Positions 25,512-34,493 of a stretch of 64,000 nt of DNA are shown here, one piece after another. Position 1 is the stretch's first letter. Each line of letters opens with the position of its first letter. The notes beneath the pieces were generated by a model that saw only the letters and a program-made list of their open reading frames with translations, did no database searches and was not told where the DNA came from. Origin of the DNA: G942493375 sp942493375 (lineage in GTDB: Bacteria > Armatimonadota > UBA5829); assembly GCA_942493375.1 (NCBI GenBank), contig OW818698.1, positions 1,116,001-1,180,000 on the forward strand. The letters are read 5' to 3'. The position numbers and the translations under genes are program-made.

Positions 25512-26929
25512 AATCCTTTGACTATCTCCTCCATCTTTGCAAGTTGATCAGCTGACAATTGCTCAGCACCGGGAACGTTCATCAGTTCGTAGGCTTTCTC
25601 CCTGCTGACCGCATAAGTGTCCTTACAACCGGCAGCTTCCCAGGTTGCTCTGGGTCCACGCACTGAGACTTCGGTCTCGTAGTATTCATCTGAATGCAGC
25701 CAGTCCATGGTATGGTCTGTTGTCAGGTAAGACTCTCCTCTTGGGCCAATTGACTTGATTACATCGAGAGCTACTGTGTCGGCATCTACCTGCATTCCTC
25801 TGGCTAATCGACGGCAGATGGCGGTGATCTCGTGGTCCATAACCAGCTGCTCATGGCTGCAAGTCATTCCTGTAGCAAACATTCCGCAATTTACGATCAG
25901 ATCAGTGCCTGATGCTATAGATGTAAGCTGGCTGATGGTCTTCTCCCAGGAGTTCTGTTCATCATGAGCGTGGTTATCGGAGTTCGGAGCTGTTGTATGA
26001 CACGGTATATTGTAGAACTTGGCTAGCTGAGTGCCTGCTATTCTGCAGATTGATGTTTCGACAGACCCTACCAGAGCGGAACCGGTGCGCATGTCTGTAG
26101 TTGTCCAGGAGTTTGCATACAGGACTTTGTGTCCTGGCTTGAGCATCTGGATCATAATAATTCCGGAGAGGCATTCTGCGTTATTTACTGTAACCAGTCC
26201 AGCCAGTGTATAAGGCGCTGAAACGCCTGCATTAGGCTCCGGCAGCACAGCCAGCGGAACTCCTCTTTCGACGGTATCCATCACTGCTTCCAGTACGCTT
26301 GATTCCCAGTAGAGCGGACTGGTTGGTGAGAGCTGGCATATACCATAGCACTGATCAGCCAGGTCTCCTTTGAATGCAGTCCTGAGGAGCTCTATGCATC
26401 CCCGGTTAACGTCCGGCCTGTCGGTAGAAAAGAAGATCGGTTTCTTGCTGTTGCGCACACAGGCAGAGACTCCATATATGAGTGATGCCTGGGCGTTAGG
26501 TATATCCTGAGGCATTACCGGTACGCCAATCATATCGATGTTGGGGAGTTGTTCGCAGATGCGTGCAAAGCATTCGACATCATTGACAGTTGATGACCTG
26601 GTGCGACCACTCTCAGAATCAGCCCAGAAAACGGCATTGTGACCAGCAGCAACCTTAGGGATACCGTCCCCTATAGTGAATGCCAGTTCTCCATCTCTAT
26701 TGAATACATCAAAGGAAGCTGGAACAGTAGACAAAGCCTGGTTTATTTGTGCCTGGGTGAACCGGACAATAAATGAATCGTCATCCACCGACACGCCTTT
26801 GGATTTCAGGAAATCACGCATTGCTGAGTTCTCGATCCTGACTCCACAGTTAGTAAGTATATCAATTGTAGCTTCGTGTATCTGCTTAATCTCACTCTCA
26901 GACAACACCTGCATCATAGAAAGATTCAT
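25508..26929 (-). CDS. MttB-superfamily (trimethylamine methyltransferase-like) protein, non-pyrrolysine
   Basis: This 473-aa protein is typical in size for the MttB family. It has family words such as GVSACVRNSKKPIFFSTDRP, GMFATGMTCSHEQLVMDHEI and RGPRATWEAAGCKD. The frame is continuous, with no in-frame amber codon, so it is of the non-pyrrolysine kind. Characterised members of that kind demethylate glycine betaine, proline betaine or carnitine onto a corrinoid protein. AAGGAGG lies eight bases before the ATG, the strongest ribosome site in this part of the window. It is the first gene of a two-gene operon with the URO-D-like methyltransferase. The substrate cannot be told from sequence, and the missing corrinoid protein must be elsewhere if the model holds. 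Confidence 0.88.
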   Translation of the reverse strand: MNLSMMQVLSESEIKQIHEATIDILTNCGVRIENSAMRDFLKSKGVSVDDDSFIVRFTQAQINQALSTVPASFDVFNRDGELAFTIGDGIPKVAAGHNAVFWADSESGRTRSSTVNDVECFARICEQLPNIDMIGVPVMPQDIPNAQASLIYGVSACVRNSKKPIFFSTDRPDVNRGCIELLRTAFKGDLADQCYGICQLSPTSPLYWESSVLEAVMDTVERGVPLAVLPEPNAGVSAPYTLAGLVTVNNAECLSGIIMIQMLKPGHKVLYANSWTTTDMRTGSALVGSVETSICRIAGTQLAKFYNIPCHTTAPNSDNHAHDEQNSWEKTISQLTSIASGTDLIVNCGMFATGMTCSHEQLVMDHEITAICRRLARGMQVDADTVALDVIKSIGPRGESYLTTDHTMDWLHSDEYYETEVSVRGPRATWEAAGCKDTYAVSREKAYELMNVPGAEQLSADQLAKMEEIVKGL

Positions 26930-27315
26930 TTTTCAAGCCTCCTTGGTAATAGTAGTGTAGAGAAACGTCAATCTACTATATATACGAATAACATTCAAAC
27001 ATGCTGATGAAACTATCATGCTTCTCCGACAATATTACAGGACTATTTCTAACCCATATTACAACAGTTTAGGCTGCGTAATGTTGGGTAGACTAATGAA
27101 TAATCCATCTGTAAGAGTATATCCGAAAACTGTGTTGTTGTCCACTAAAGGAAACATGGAAACTATTTCGTACAGTCTGGCGTCTATATAATCACAGGGG
27201 AATGCATTCAGAGCAAGTATTTCCGGCATTATAGTCATGCAGCACTGTCGGGCAGGAGCTGCGTGGGTTATTTTTTTAGCCCTATCATTTTGTTAATCAA
27301 TAGACGGTGAATCGG
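26930..27315. other. Intergenic region between the methyltransferase operon and lepB
   Basis: A TATAAT at 27187-27192 on the plus strand could be a -10 for the signal peptidase gene, but no matching -35 is seen. No repeat family or convincing small gene is present. Confidence 0.3.
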
Positions 27316-27912
27316 ATGGATAACGAAACTTTAATATGTAACCGGATGCAAAACCCTCAAGAAGCGGCTTTGTGCAAAAGACGGTTGAAGGCAAAACGTC
27401 TTCGCCATATGTTGATTTTACTCGGAGTATTGGGTGCTGTCCTGCTTCTCTTCGTGGCGCTGCCTTATAGATTCGGTATGATTGTCGGAGATTCCATGTA
27501 TCCCACAATGCAGCCCAACCATCTTTTTGTGATGAACGTAAATCCCTATACCAGATCCGTACCGAAACGCTCGGAAGTGGTTGTCTTCAAGCATAATGGT
27601 GAGACGATGGTAAAGAGAGTATATGGTATCGGAGCCGACATGGTCTGGCTGTTGGTTACACGCAACAGTGCGGAAGTAATTCCGGCTAACATGGTAAATA
27701 CTTACAGGCAAAAGATAGATAGATTCAGAATGCAAGCTGCTGTAAAACCGCTGGTAGTCCCGGTGGGGAGTGTATTTGTATTAGGAGATAATGCGGAAAA
27801 CTCTGAAGACAGCCGTGACTATGGACCGGTCCCTGTGTCGGAGATACTGGGTAAGGTAGTATATACGGAAAACTGGGCTGCGCTTAACATGATCAGAGAT
27901 TCACGGACATAA
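27316..27912 (+). CDS. lepB: Signal peptidase I
   Basis: This 198-aa membrane protease of the S26 family removes signal peptides from exported proteins, which are very numerous in this window. One N-terminal membrane helix (~31-52) follows a basic cytoplasmic stretch with KRRLKAKRLR. The catalytic Ser is S60 in GDSMYPTM and the Lys is K100 in MVKRVYG. The C-terminal box GDNAENSEDSRDYGPVP is intact. The start is either ATG 27316 (GGTGA five bases upstream, preferred) or GTG 27307. The protein is compact, about the size of Gram-positive SipS-type enzymes. It is a single gene with an upstream gap and repeats downstream. Confidence 0.92.
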   Translation: MDNETLICNRMQNPQEAALCKRRLKAKRLRHMLILLGVLGAVLLLFVALPYRFGMIVGDSMYPTMQPNHLFVMNVNPYTRSVPKRSEVVVFKHNGETMVKRVYGIGADMVWLLVTRNSAEVIPANMVNTYRQKIDRFRMQAAVKPLVVPVGSVFVLGDNAENSEDSRDYGPVPVSEILGKVVYTENWAALNMIRDSRT

Positions 27913-27959
27913 GCGGACCGATCAATTACAAGCAACCAACGAACATAATGAATCGCCAC

Positions 27960-28173
27960 TTAACCCGCATTATTCATCATTGGCTTCACTTTGGTCAGTT
28001 AGCATTGGCAAAAGCGAAGCTTAGTTGCTCAGGCGGGAAAGCAGGCTAGAAGCCTGCACCACAATTAATCATGGCTCCACACTCTCAACTCTTCACTATC
28101 AACTATCAACTATCAACTTTTCACTATCAACTTTCCACTTTCCACTTTCCACTATCCATTTTCCACTATCAAG
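27960..28173. repeat. Palindromic repeat followed by simple tandem repeats
   Basis: Bases 27960-28037 are a copy of the CCCGCATTATTCA ... GCAAAAGCGAAGC family. Bases 28039-28066 are a single GCAGGCTAGAAGCCTGC word. Bases 28084-28173 are tandem CAACTATCAACTATC and CACTTTCCACTTTCCA units that run into the end of the following minus-strand gene. No gene is supported. Confidence 0.8.
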
Positions 28174-30718
28174 GTCTTTTCAGACCGGATGGAGTGAAGC
28201 CTTTGGGGCTTAGGACCAGGACATCTATTGCAAAGGAATAGCGCTGATCTGAAGCTCGTTTGTCAGTTGCCTGGAATGATATGTTGTGGTCCCCAGCGAA
28301 CGTATTGATTACTCCTATTTTGTACCAAGCAAGCCCTGGAGCATATGGTGCCAGGGTTCCCTCTGCAGCAGTTACAGGTGTCTTAACTCCGCCGTCCACT
28401 GAATATACCATCGGACTTCCGTCCTGGGGAGGTGTTGCGGCTGCCCATAGTTCAAAGCTGGAATCGGATTTCGAGTTGAATGAGAAGCTTGCAGCGAATA
28501 GACTCAGAGGTGGGTCATGTTCTTCGTCCAGGCAAAGAGCGATTCCACCACTGGCGCCTTTCATTGATTGAATTCCGGTAAAGGAGTTGGCATCACTGCG
28601 TTCACCTTCCATCCATATATCAGCCCCTATCGTATTTGCAAGAGTCAGTAAGGCTGTATGTGCCATACCAAATGCAACTGCAGGCTGGTTATTTTTGAGA
28701 ACGTTATTTGCTGTCTTGACTGCTTCACTTGCTGCGCGTGAATCTATCTTTTGGTTGTTTGCACTCTCTATCAGCTTTACCAACCGCTCAATCTCACCTG
28801 TTGCGGTTTCATAAGGAAAAAGAGTTGCAAAATTAGAGCCAGATATAACAACAGGTATATCGGATACTTTAAAGCTATATGCAACCTTCTTCTTGCTGAT
28901 CGATGTCCCCCTGGGATAAACAATTCCAGGATTTTCTGATGTTCCAAGTCTGGTCGTAACTGTCTTTGTCCCATCGAGTGACCATATGTAAGAGCGGTTC
29001 TCTGCAAGGAATGTGTATGCAGCCAGGCCATCCCCAATATAGTTTGTTTTGCCTTGACGCGGACTCGGAAGCCACCAGACTCCCGGAGCTAACCTGCTGA
29101 CGAAACCTCCGACCGCTGGATTAACAGGATAACTGACAACTTCCGGTTTATATGAAGCCAGTTCATCAATTTTAATCTTTTGCCTGAAGCTGGAAAGCCA
29201 CTGTATCTGCGCAACCGAGGCATCATTTGCTGAGGCATCGGAACTTAAAACGGAATCCAGGAAGAAACCTTTGGCGCCAAGGGAGCGATAGCTATCAAGT
29301 GATGCGGTAAGTGCAGTCTCATCTGCGAATGCACTGTTGGGCTGAGGAGCCGTTACTGCGACAAACCATTGAGTGCGTGGAGATTCCTCACATAATGCAT
29401 AAACAGGTCCTGCAGCCACTGCACCGGATTCACCCGTCCCCTGAGTTTTCGAGGCTAATCCATCGAAACCCGTCATAGCAAATGGATTCATATAGCTTGT
29501 ATGAAAAGAAGAAGAGGAAAGTATAACCGGAACACAGGCAATATTGGTCTTCAAAATATCAGATATGGTATTGAGAAACTCTTGCGTACTGGTTTCTCTG
29601 TAGTCTGTAATATCCTTCCAAATCTGACTGGTTGCGGTGTCTGCTGAGAAGAATTTACCGCTGGCCTTGTCATATACAAATGGAGCACCACGTCCAGAGC
29701 CCCACATAGGTAGTAATCTGGCCCCAGTTTCGATTGTATCCAGTCCTGGACGCACGCCAAAGTTCTCCAGCGTGACTTTTTGATCAGCTTTACTACCCCC
29801 ACGTCCAATCGTCCATACAGAATTCAGGGTATGTTCATTTATATGCCTTTTGATAAGAAACGACTCAAACCCAATCCGGAAGCCTCCAGAATCAGGAACA
29901 AAATTCGCCATTTTACCGGAGTAATCTATCCGGATATTCAACGGGTTGATTATGAAACGCAGACCTTTTCCGAGTTTTACTTTCTTGAAATAAGTGATCA
30001 GACGGTCTCTATACTCCGCATAACCTGCCCACGGGTCTCCATACCCCCCATTTTCTATTGACTGAAAGATTGTGCGGGGATAGACCATTAGTATCCGTCC
30101 AGGACCAACCGGGTTCGCCAGTTGAACTGTGACTTTACCATTGGTTACCAATGCCCCTCCCTGTTCCTCAATGTTAAGATCCTGCCTGTTTAGAACTATA
30201 TACAGAGCAGAATCTACACCAGGCCAGTCGCGGACAATTGTGGTCTCTTCAAAAGGGCCTTCCTTACGGTAAACCGAAGGTTGCACCTGATAACCTTTCA
30301 GTGGTTGCTTCGGCCCATCAGTCATGTCCAATCCATATGCGAGTCCACAGGACTCAATGTAGTCCAGCATCTTTTGCAGGACATCAATATCAACTGAAGT
30401 GATAGGTACGGGTGATTTAAGTATGATATCACTGATATTCTTTGCCAACAGATCCTGCAATGTCTTGACATCTGAATCATACGCTTCAGGAGTAGCGCCC
30501 GGAGCCAGTGATTTAGGCACAAAAACACATCCGAACGGGATATAAGGTTGCCCATCCCAAGCCAGATTGTGGTTTTCGTCTATCTTCCAGGGGTGCTGTG
30601 TTCCTGCAGAGTCTATGTATGTACCTGTTGCATTATACTTCATGCCTGCTGATTCGCCACAGGAGCTGGATAAGATCACAATCAAGAATGCAAATACAAC
30701 GATAAAATACCGTGTCAT
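28169..30718 (-). CDS. Large secreted protein, glycosidase-like, family not recognised
   Basis: This 849-aa protein has a hydrophobic signal sequence (1-23) ending in SSSC, which could be a weak lipobox or a Sec cleavage site. Near the N-terminus the words WDGQPYIPFGCVFVP and KTLQDLLAKNISDIILKS resemble the opening of GH2/GH42-like TIM-barrel proteins, where a host sugar enzyme starts with its first strand and helix. Later segments (DSYRSLGAKGFFLDSVLSS) look like another barrel strand. The C-terminal ~130 residues (ADIWMEGERSDANSF, AGDHNISFQATDKR) look like a beta-sandwich carbohydrate-binding module. No catalytic pair can be named. Extracellular or surface-bound; monocistronic. The 3' end touches the simple tandem repeats downstream. 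Confidence 0.6.
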   Translation of the reverse strand: MTRYFIVVFAFLIVILSSSCGESAGMKYNATGTYIDSAGTQHPWKIDENHNLAWDGQPYIPFGCVFVPKSLAPGATPEAYDSDVKTLQDLLAKNISDIILKSPVPITSVDIDVLQKMLDYIESCGLAYGLDMTDGPKQPLKGYQVQPSVYRKEGPFEETTIVRDWPGVDSALYIVLNRQDLNIEEQGGALVTNGKVTVQLANPVGPGRILMVYPRTIFQSIENGGYGDPWAGYAEYRDRLITYFKKVKLGKGLRFIINPLNIRIDYSGKMANFVPDSGGFRIGFESFLIKRHINEHTLNSVWTIGRGGSKADQKVTLENFGVRPGLDTIETGARLLPMWGSGRGAPFVYDKASGKFFSADTATSQIWKDITDYRETSTQEFLNTISDILKTNIACVPVILSSSSFHTSYMNPFAMTGFDGLASKTQGTGESGAVAAGPVYALCEESPRTQWFVAVTAPQPNSAFADETALTASLDSYRSLGAKGFFLDSVLSSDASANDASVAQIQWLSSFRQKIKIDELASYKPEVVSYPVNPAVGGFVSRLAPGVWWLPSPRQGKTNYIGDGLAAYTFLAENRSYIWSLDGTKTVTTRLGTSENPGIVYPRGTSISKKKVAYSFKVSDIPVVISGSNFATLFPYETATGEIERLVKLIESANNQKIDSRAASEAVKTANNVLKNNQPAVAFGMAHTALLTLANTIGADIWMEGERSDANSFTGIQSMKGASGGIALCLDEEHDPPLSLFAASFSFNSKSDSSFELWAAATPPQDGSPMVYSVDGGVKTPVTAAEGTLAPYAPGLAWYKIGVINTFAGDHNISFQATDKRASDQRYSFAIDVLVLSPKGFTPSGLKRP

Positions 30719-30889
30719 TAGCAGAACTCCTAGATCAAAAAATAGAGTGACAGCCGGTCAACTTGAACCGTCTAGTAAAAATGCCGAAGCCATATATCAT
30801 TAGGACGTTTGTCAGCTTTGTTTTGTTACTGCTATTTTATATTGAAAGTATATACTCTATTTAAAGGGTATTCATCATTCAACACCTTT

Positions 30890-30925
30890 GTTCACATCCC
30901 CCTACCCCCTTCAAAGGGGGAATTG
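30890..30925. repeat. GTTCACATCCCCCTACCCCC repeat with hairpin
   Basis: CCCCCTT and AAGGGGG form a short hairpin just past the stop of the HAD gene. It is the same family as 14190-14230 and the inverted pair at 58361-58483. Confidence 0.7.
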
Positions 30926-30936
30926 GGCCGGTGCAT

Positions 30937-31596
30937 TTACTGTAATAGATTGACTATTATCTCCGGTGTTATTTGTTCCAGTGAATCTACGACAATATCT
31001 GCCTGAGCCAGTTCGTCAGCTGGAAGGGTGTTGGTAATACCTACAGCTTTCATTCCACAGGTTTTAGCAGCACGTATACCAAACTCACCATCCTCAAATA
31101 TAACACAATTTACCGGATCAGCTCCTAATCGCTCTGCGGCAGTCATAAATGGTTCAGGATCGGGTTTACCTTTAGTTACATCCTCACAGCCAACACTCGC
31201 TGTAAAGTACTGATCAACACCGAATGTTTTTAAGATGACAGCAATTTCCCGTCCAGTACCTCCGGATGCAATCGCCTGGGAAAACCCGAGGCCAGCGAGA
31301 CCACGTATAAGTTCCCCCACCCCAGGCAACATCACCATCCGCCCTTCAGCCAGTCTGAAATAAGCGTCCAGTTTCCGTTTGATAGCTTCTTCGAGTGAGA
31401 TTGGCCTGGCAACTGCAGGCATGATTTTCCCGAAAACCTGTGCCATAGATGCTCCTACACAAAGAGCATTGTATTCATCCATTTGCAAATCGTATCCCAG
31501 AGGTCCAAGGACCTCCCTGTATGAGTCAAAATGAATAGGCATATCATCAATAATTACACCGTTAAGATCCCATATTGCTGCATAAACCGAAGTCAA
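30937..31596 (-). CDS. HAD-superfamily beta-phosphoglucomutase-like phosphatase
   Basis: This 219-aa subfamily IA HAD protein starts at a TTG seven bases after GGAG. Motif I is DLNGVIID: the nucleophile D10 is present, but the second Asp of the usual DxD is Asn, at the general acid/base position of phosphoglucomutases. Motif II is IASGG, motif III Lys is in GKPDPEPF, and motif IV is FEDGEFG. The helical cap (residues ~18-88) is of the beta-PGM type. Family members act on sugar phosphates as phosphatases or mutases. The D-to-N change may slow mutase chemistry or mark a distinct subgroup. It lies alone between repeats and fits a sugar-metabolism setting. The substrate is not determined. Confidence 0.85.
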   Translation of the reverse strand: MTSVYAAIWDLNGVIIDDMPIHFDSYREVLGPLGYDLQMDEYNALCVGASMAQVFGKIMPAVARPISLEEAIKRKLDAYFRLAEGRMVMLPGVGELIRGLAGLGFSQAIASGGTGREIAVILKTFGVDQYFTASVGCEDVTKGKPDPEPFMTAAERLGADPVNCVIFEDGEFGIRAAKTCGMKAVGITNTLPADELAQADIVVDSLEQITPEIIVNLLQ

Positions 31597-31610
31597 AAAA
31601 CATCTCCAAA

Positions 31611-31691
31611 TAGCCCGCTTTTTTCGTAACGAAGCTCAGCTTTTACCCCTACTGCCGGTCAAAAGCGAAGCTTCATGAATAATGCGGGTTA
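31611..31691. repeat. CCCGCATTATTCA palindromic repeat, copy 2
   Basis: The arms TAGCCCGCTTTTTTC and GAATAATGCGGGTTA flank the inner words CTACTGCCGGTC and CAAAAGCGAAGC. Other copies are at 27960, 38892 and 55561. The remainder of the gap, 31692-31988, holds no recognised element. Confidence 0.8.
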
Positions 31692-31988
31692 GTAGTATTC
31701 GTGAACAGATGGATCATATTGATTATTTCTGCACGCTAACATGATAACACACCCGGCAATCAGCTCAGAAATAGATGTAAATATACCTGACATTAATGCC
31801 GATTAGTTAAGTGGATATTAAATAGAATAGTTGTGTCTGAGCCGTGGAACTGGTATCGCCCATTATCCACAGGCAGCAAGACAATGAATCACATAGTAAA
31901 AACCTGGATGATTGGTCTCTGAAACCAACATCATTGCAAATACAAGTGGATCGTGGCGATAACATCCTGTTTTCGAAGGAGTATATCT

Positions 31989-32642
31989 GTGGAAACTCGG
32001 CAGCACAATAACGAGCATTCAACAATTAGTTACCAATCACCAAACCGCATAGTAGTAATAGGCGCTGGGGTTGGCGGCCCACAAGCTCTGGAGTCAATTC
32101 TTGGCGAACTTCCGATTGACTTTCCAGGCACTGTTTTGGTTGATGCAAATATGGGAATAGGCTTCACCAGAGTATTGGCTGACAAACTAAGCGCCACCAG
32201 TCATATGCCGGTTAGTGAAGCTCTTGATGGACAGATTCTGCGATCGTCCCGGATAGTATTGCTTCCATCAGAATATACAGCCAGTATAACCGCCGAAAGG
32301 GAAGAACCGCACAAATACATAATTGAGTTGACACGTCCTGATTCCTCCCCTAAAGCCCCAAAAAGGCTGGACCACCTTATGAGCAGTGTAGCAACGGCAT
32401 TTGGCAAATGCGTAATAGGAATTATTCTGTCAGGTGTTGGAAATGATGGGCTGATCGGAACAAACCTTATAAAATCAGCAGGTGGTAAGGTATTCGCTCA
32501 GAATGAAGCATCTTCCATATGTTATGAAGCGCCAGGAGCTGTTGTGGCAGCTGGACTGCTGGACCAGGTTGCTCCACTTTGGCAGCTGGCCTCCTACATA
32601 AATGAGTGCACGACAGGAGATTGCTATGAAGACGCAGCCTAG
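31989..32642 (+). CDS. CheB-methylesterase-like protein lacking catalytic Ser and His
   Basis: This 217-aa protein has only the CheB methylesterase fold and no receiver domain. Words matching CheB are RIVVIGAGVGGPQALESIL, GFTRVLADKL, KRLDHLMSSVATAFGK and GIILSGVGNDGLIG. In CheB the catalytic Ser lies in GAS-GG, but here the position is Gly27 (GAGVGG). The catalytic His precedes Met before GFT, but here it is Asn54 (ANMGIGFT). Only Asp153 remains, so methylesterase activity is not expected and the protein may be a sensor or structural part. I prefer the GTG at 31989 (AAGGAG seven bases upstream) over an earlier GTG. Its end overlaps pilB by 17 bases, so it is coupled to type IV pilus or secretion assembly. 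No methyl-accepting protein or CheR is nearby. Confidence 0.85.
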   Translation: METRQHNNEHSTISYQSPNRIVVIGAGVGGPQALESILGELPIDFPGTVLVDANMGIGFTRVLADKLSATSHMPVSEALDGQILRSSRIVLLPSEYTASITAEREEPHKYIIELTRPDSSPKAPKRLDHLMSSVATAFGKCVIGIILSGVGNDGLIGTNLIKSAGGKVFAQNEASSICYEAPGAVVAAGLLDQVAPLWQLASYINECTTGDCYEDAA

Positions 32643-34341
32643 AGTAAAACTTGGAGAAATGCTATTGTCAGCTGGATTGCTTACCCAGCTCCAGTTGGAT
32701 GGAATACTCCGACAACAACAAGAAACACCGAAGAGATTTGGCACGCTACTGATAGATTCTGAAATAATCACCGAGGATGATCTGACAGAAGCTATTTCGC
32801 TGCAGATTGATACACCGTTTATCAGACTGGGAGACTTTACACCATCAATAGAGTTGACTGATCTTGTCCCCGAATCAGTTGCACGGACATACAAAATTTT
32901 TCCAATAGACATATCAGCAACTAAAATGGCGATAGCGATGTCGGATACGATGGATGTCGAAGCCATTGATACCATAAACAGAATCACTGGAAAACGCATT
33001 GAACCTGTTCTCTCGAGTAAAAAGGGAATAGAAGAAGCCATAGAGAAACACTATGGACATTCTGCCGGTGAAAAATTATCAGCCTCACTTGATGAAGCCG
33101 TTGATCAGATTGAGATTGAAACTGAAGAAGACCAACTCACTGACGTGGCTGAGGAACGCCGTATCAGTGACCAGGCCCCGGTCATCCGAGCAGTAAACAT
33201 GATCTTGCAGGAAGCAATACGCCAGAAGGCCAGTGATATTCACCTGGAACCGCGTGCGAACTGTATGGAAGTGCGTTACAGAGTCGACGGGGTCCTGCAT
33301 GCAGTCAAGAGCATACCGAAGAAACTTGAGTCCGCAATGATCAGTCGTATCAAGATAATGGCAGACATGGATATATCGGAGAAGCGTAAACCACAGGACG
33401 GGAGAATATCCGGTAAGATCCTGGGCCGTAATGTCGACCTGCGGATATCAAGTTTGCCGATACAATATGGCGAGAGAGTTGTCCTGCGAGTTCTGGATAA
33501 ACAGACCCAACAATTCGCTATTGATCAACTCGGACTAGTCGGTGAAGATCTGATAAGATTCCAGCACCTGGTAAGCAAACCTTATGGTCTGATTCTGGTA
33601 ACAGGTCCAACTGGTAGTGGAAAGACCACTACCCTGTATTCAGCCCTGAACCACATAAAATCTATCGACACAAATATAATGACTTGTGAAGACCCAATCG
33701 AATATGACATGCCCGGAGTCAACCAGTCTCAGGTCAATGTCCGCGCAGGTCTTACTTTTGCTGCTCAGTTGAGAGCCATTCTGCGCCAGGACCCGGATGT
33801 CATTCTGGTGGGAGAAATACGAGATACAGAGACTGCGGAGATTGCTTTCCAGGCAGCTGTAACCGGTCACCTGGTCTTCTCTACCCTGCACTGTAATGAC
33901 TCACCGGGAGCAGTGACAAGGCTACTGGATATGGAAGTCGAACCATTCCTGATAGGCTCATCTGTAATTGGAGTACTATCTCAAAGGCTGGTCAGGATGC
34001 TATGCCCAAAATGCAAAGCTCCCTACACCCCTACTTCCGAGGACCTGCTGTTGTTGGGTGCTGATAATATACCCAAAGGCACTGTGTTCTACAATCACGT
34101 CGGTTGCTCAGCTTGCAATCAGCGTGGATACCAGGGACGATTAGCAGTAGTGGAACTGATGCCGATAAGCAGCGCCACCAGACAACTGATAATGCAGAGA
34201 GCAACATCAGAACAGATAAAGGCACATGCTGTAAAAGACGGCATGAGAACTATGAGAGACCACGCAGTCAACAGAGTCATCGAAGGCCTGACTACATTTG
34301 ATGAAGTCAGAAGACAGGTCTTTGTTGAAGAAGTGGACTGA
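32626..34341 (+). CDS. pilB: Type IV pilus/type II secretion assembly ATPase
   Basis: This 571-aa hexameric ATPase would drive pilin polymerisation at the inner membrane. The N-terminal MshEN-like domain (~5-150) has two related motifs, VKLGEMLLSAGLL and RFGTLLIDSEII, of the kind that binds cyclic di-GMP in PilB/MshE proteins. The core has Walker A (VTGPTGSGKTTTLY), the Asp box, Walker B (VILVGEIRDTETAEIA) and the His box (VFSTLH). A four-cysteine zinc motif (CPKCK ... GCSACNQRGY) is complete. I chose the ATG at 32626 (AGGAG six bases upstream) over one at 32602. It overlaps the CheB-like gene by 17 bases. No pilT, pilC or pilin gene is in the window. A palindromic repeat follows. Confidence 0.93.
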   Translation: MKTQPRVKLGEMLLSAGLLTQLQLDGILRQQQETPKRFGTLLIDSEIITEDDLTEAISLQIDTPFIRLGDFTPSIELTDLVPESVARTYKIFPIDISATKMAIAMSDTMDVEAIDTINRITGKRIEPVLSSKKGIEEAIEKHYGHSAGEKLSASLDEAVDQIEIETEEDQLTDVAEERRISDQAPVIRAVNMILQEAIRQKASDIHLEPRANCMEVRYRVDGVLHAVKSIPKKLESAMISRIKIMADMDISEKRKPQDGRISGKILGRNVDLRISSLPIQYGERVVLRVLDKQTQQFAIDQLGLVGEDLIRFQHLVSKPYGLILVTGPTGSGKTTTLYSALNHIKSIDTNIMTCEDPIEYDMPGVNQSQVNVRAGLTFAAQLRAILRQDPDVILVGEIRDTETAEIAFQAAVTGHLVFSTLHCNDSPGAVTRLLDMEVEPFLIGSSVIGVLSQRLVRMLCPKCKAPYTPTSEDLLLLGADNIPKGTVFYNHVGCSACNQRGYQGRLAVVELMPISSATRQLIMQRATSEQIKAHAVKDGMRTMRDHAVNRVIEGLTTFDEVRRQVFVEEVD

Positions 34342-34348
34342 AGGGAAA

Positions 34349-34475
34349 GTATGAATTATGAATTATGAATTATGAAGGAGAGGCTTTAGGCCTTAAACTC
34401 TAGGCTTCGGGAATGAAGGATCTGCTTTTTTCAGTGTTATTGGAAAAGCAGGTCCTTCACTGCGTTCAGGATGAC
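34349..34475. repeat. Simple tandem and palindromic repeat between convergent genes
   Basis: Bases 34349-34378 carry ATGAATT units in tandem. Bases 34411-34475 are a copy of the GGATCTGCTTTT ... AAAAGCAGGTCC hairpin family. This lies between the ends of pilB and the next minus-strand gene and could terminate both. Confidence 0.7.
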
Positions 34476-34493
34476 ATATATTACTTTCCTATT

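Noticed and set aside
25508..26929. Pyrrolysine-type MttB
   Set aside because: The frame has no in-frame amber codon, and no pyl genes are in the window.
26930..27315. Riboswitch or small RNA ahead of lepB or the methyltransferase operon
   Set aside because: No conserved riboswitch core (cobalamin, SAM, glycine or others) could be recognised by eye.
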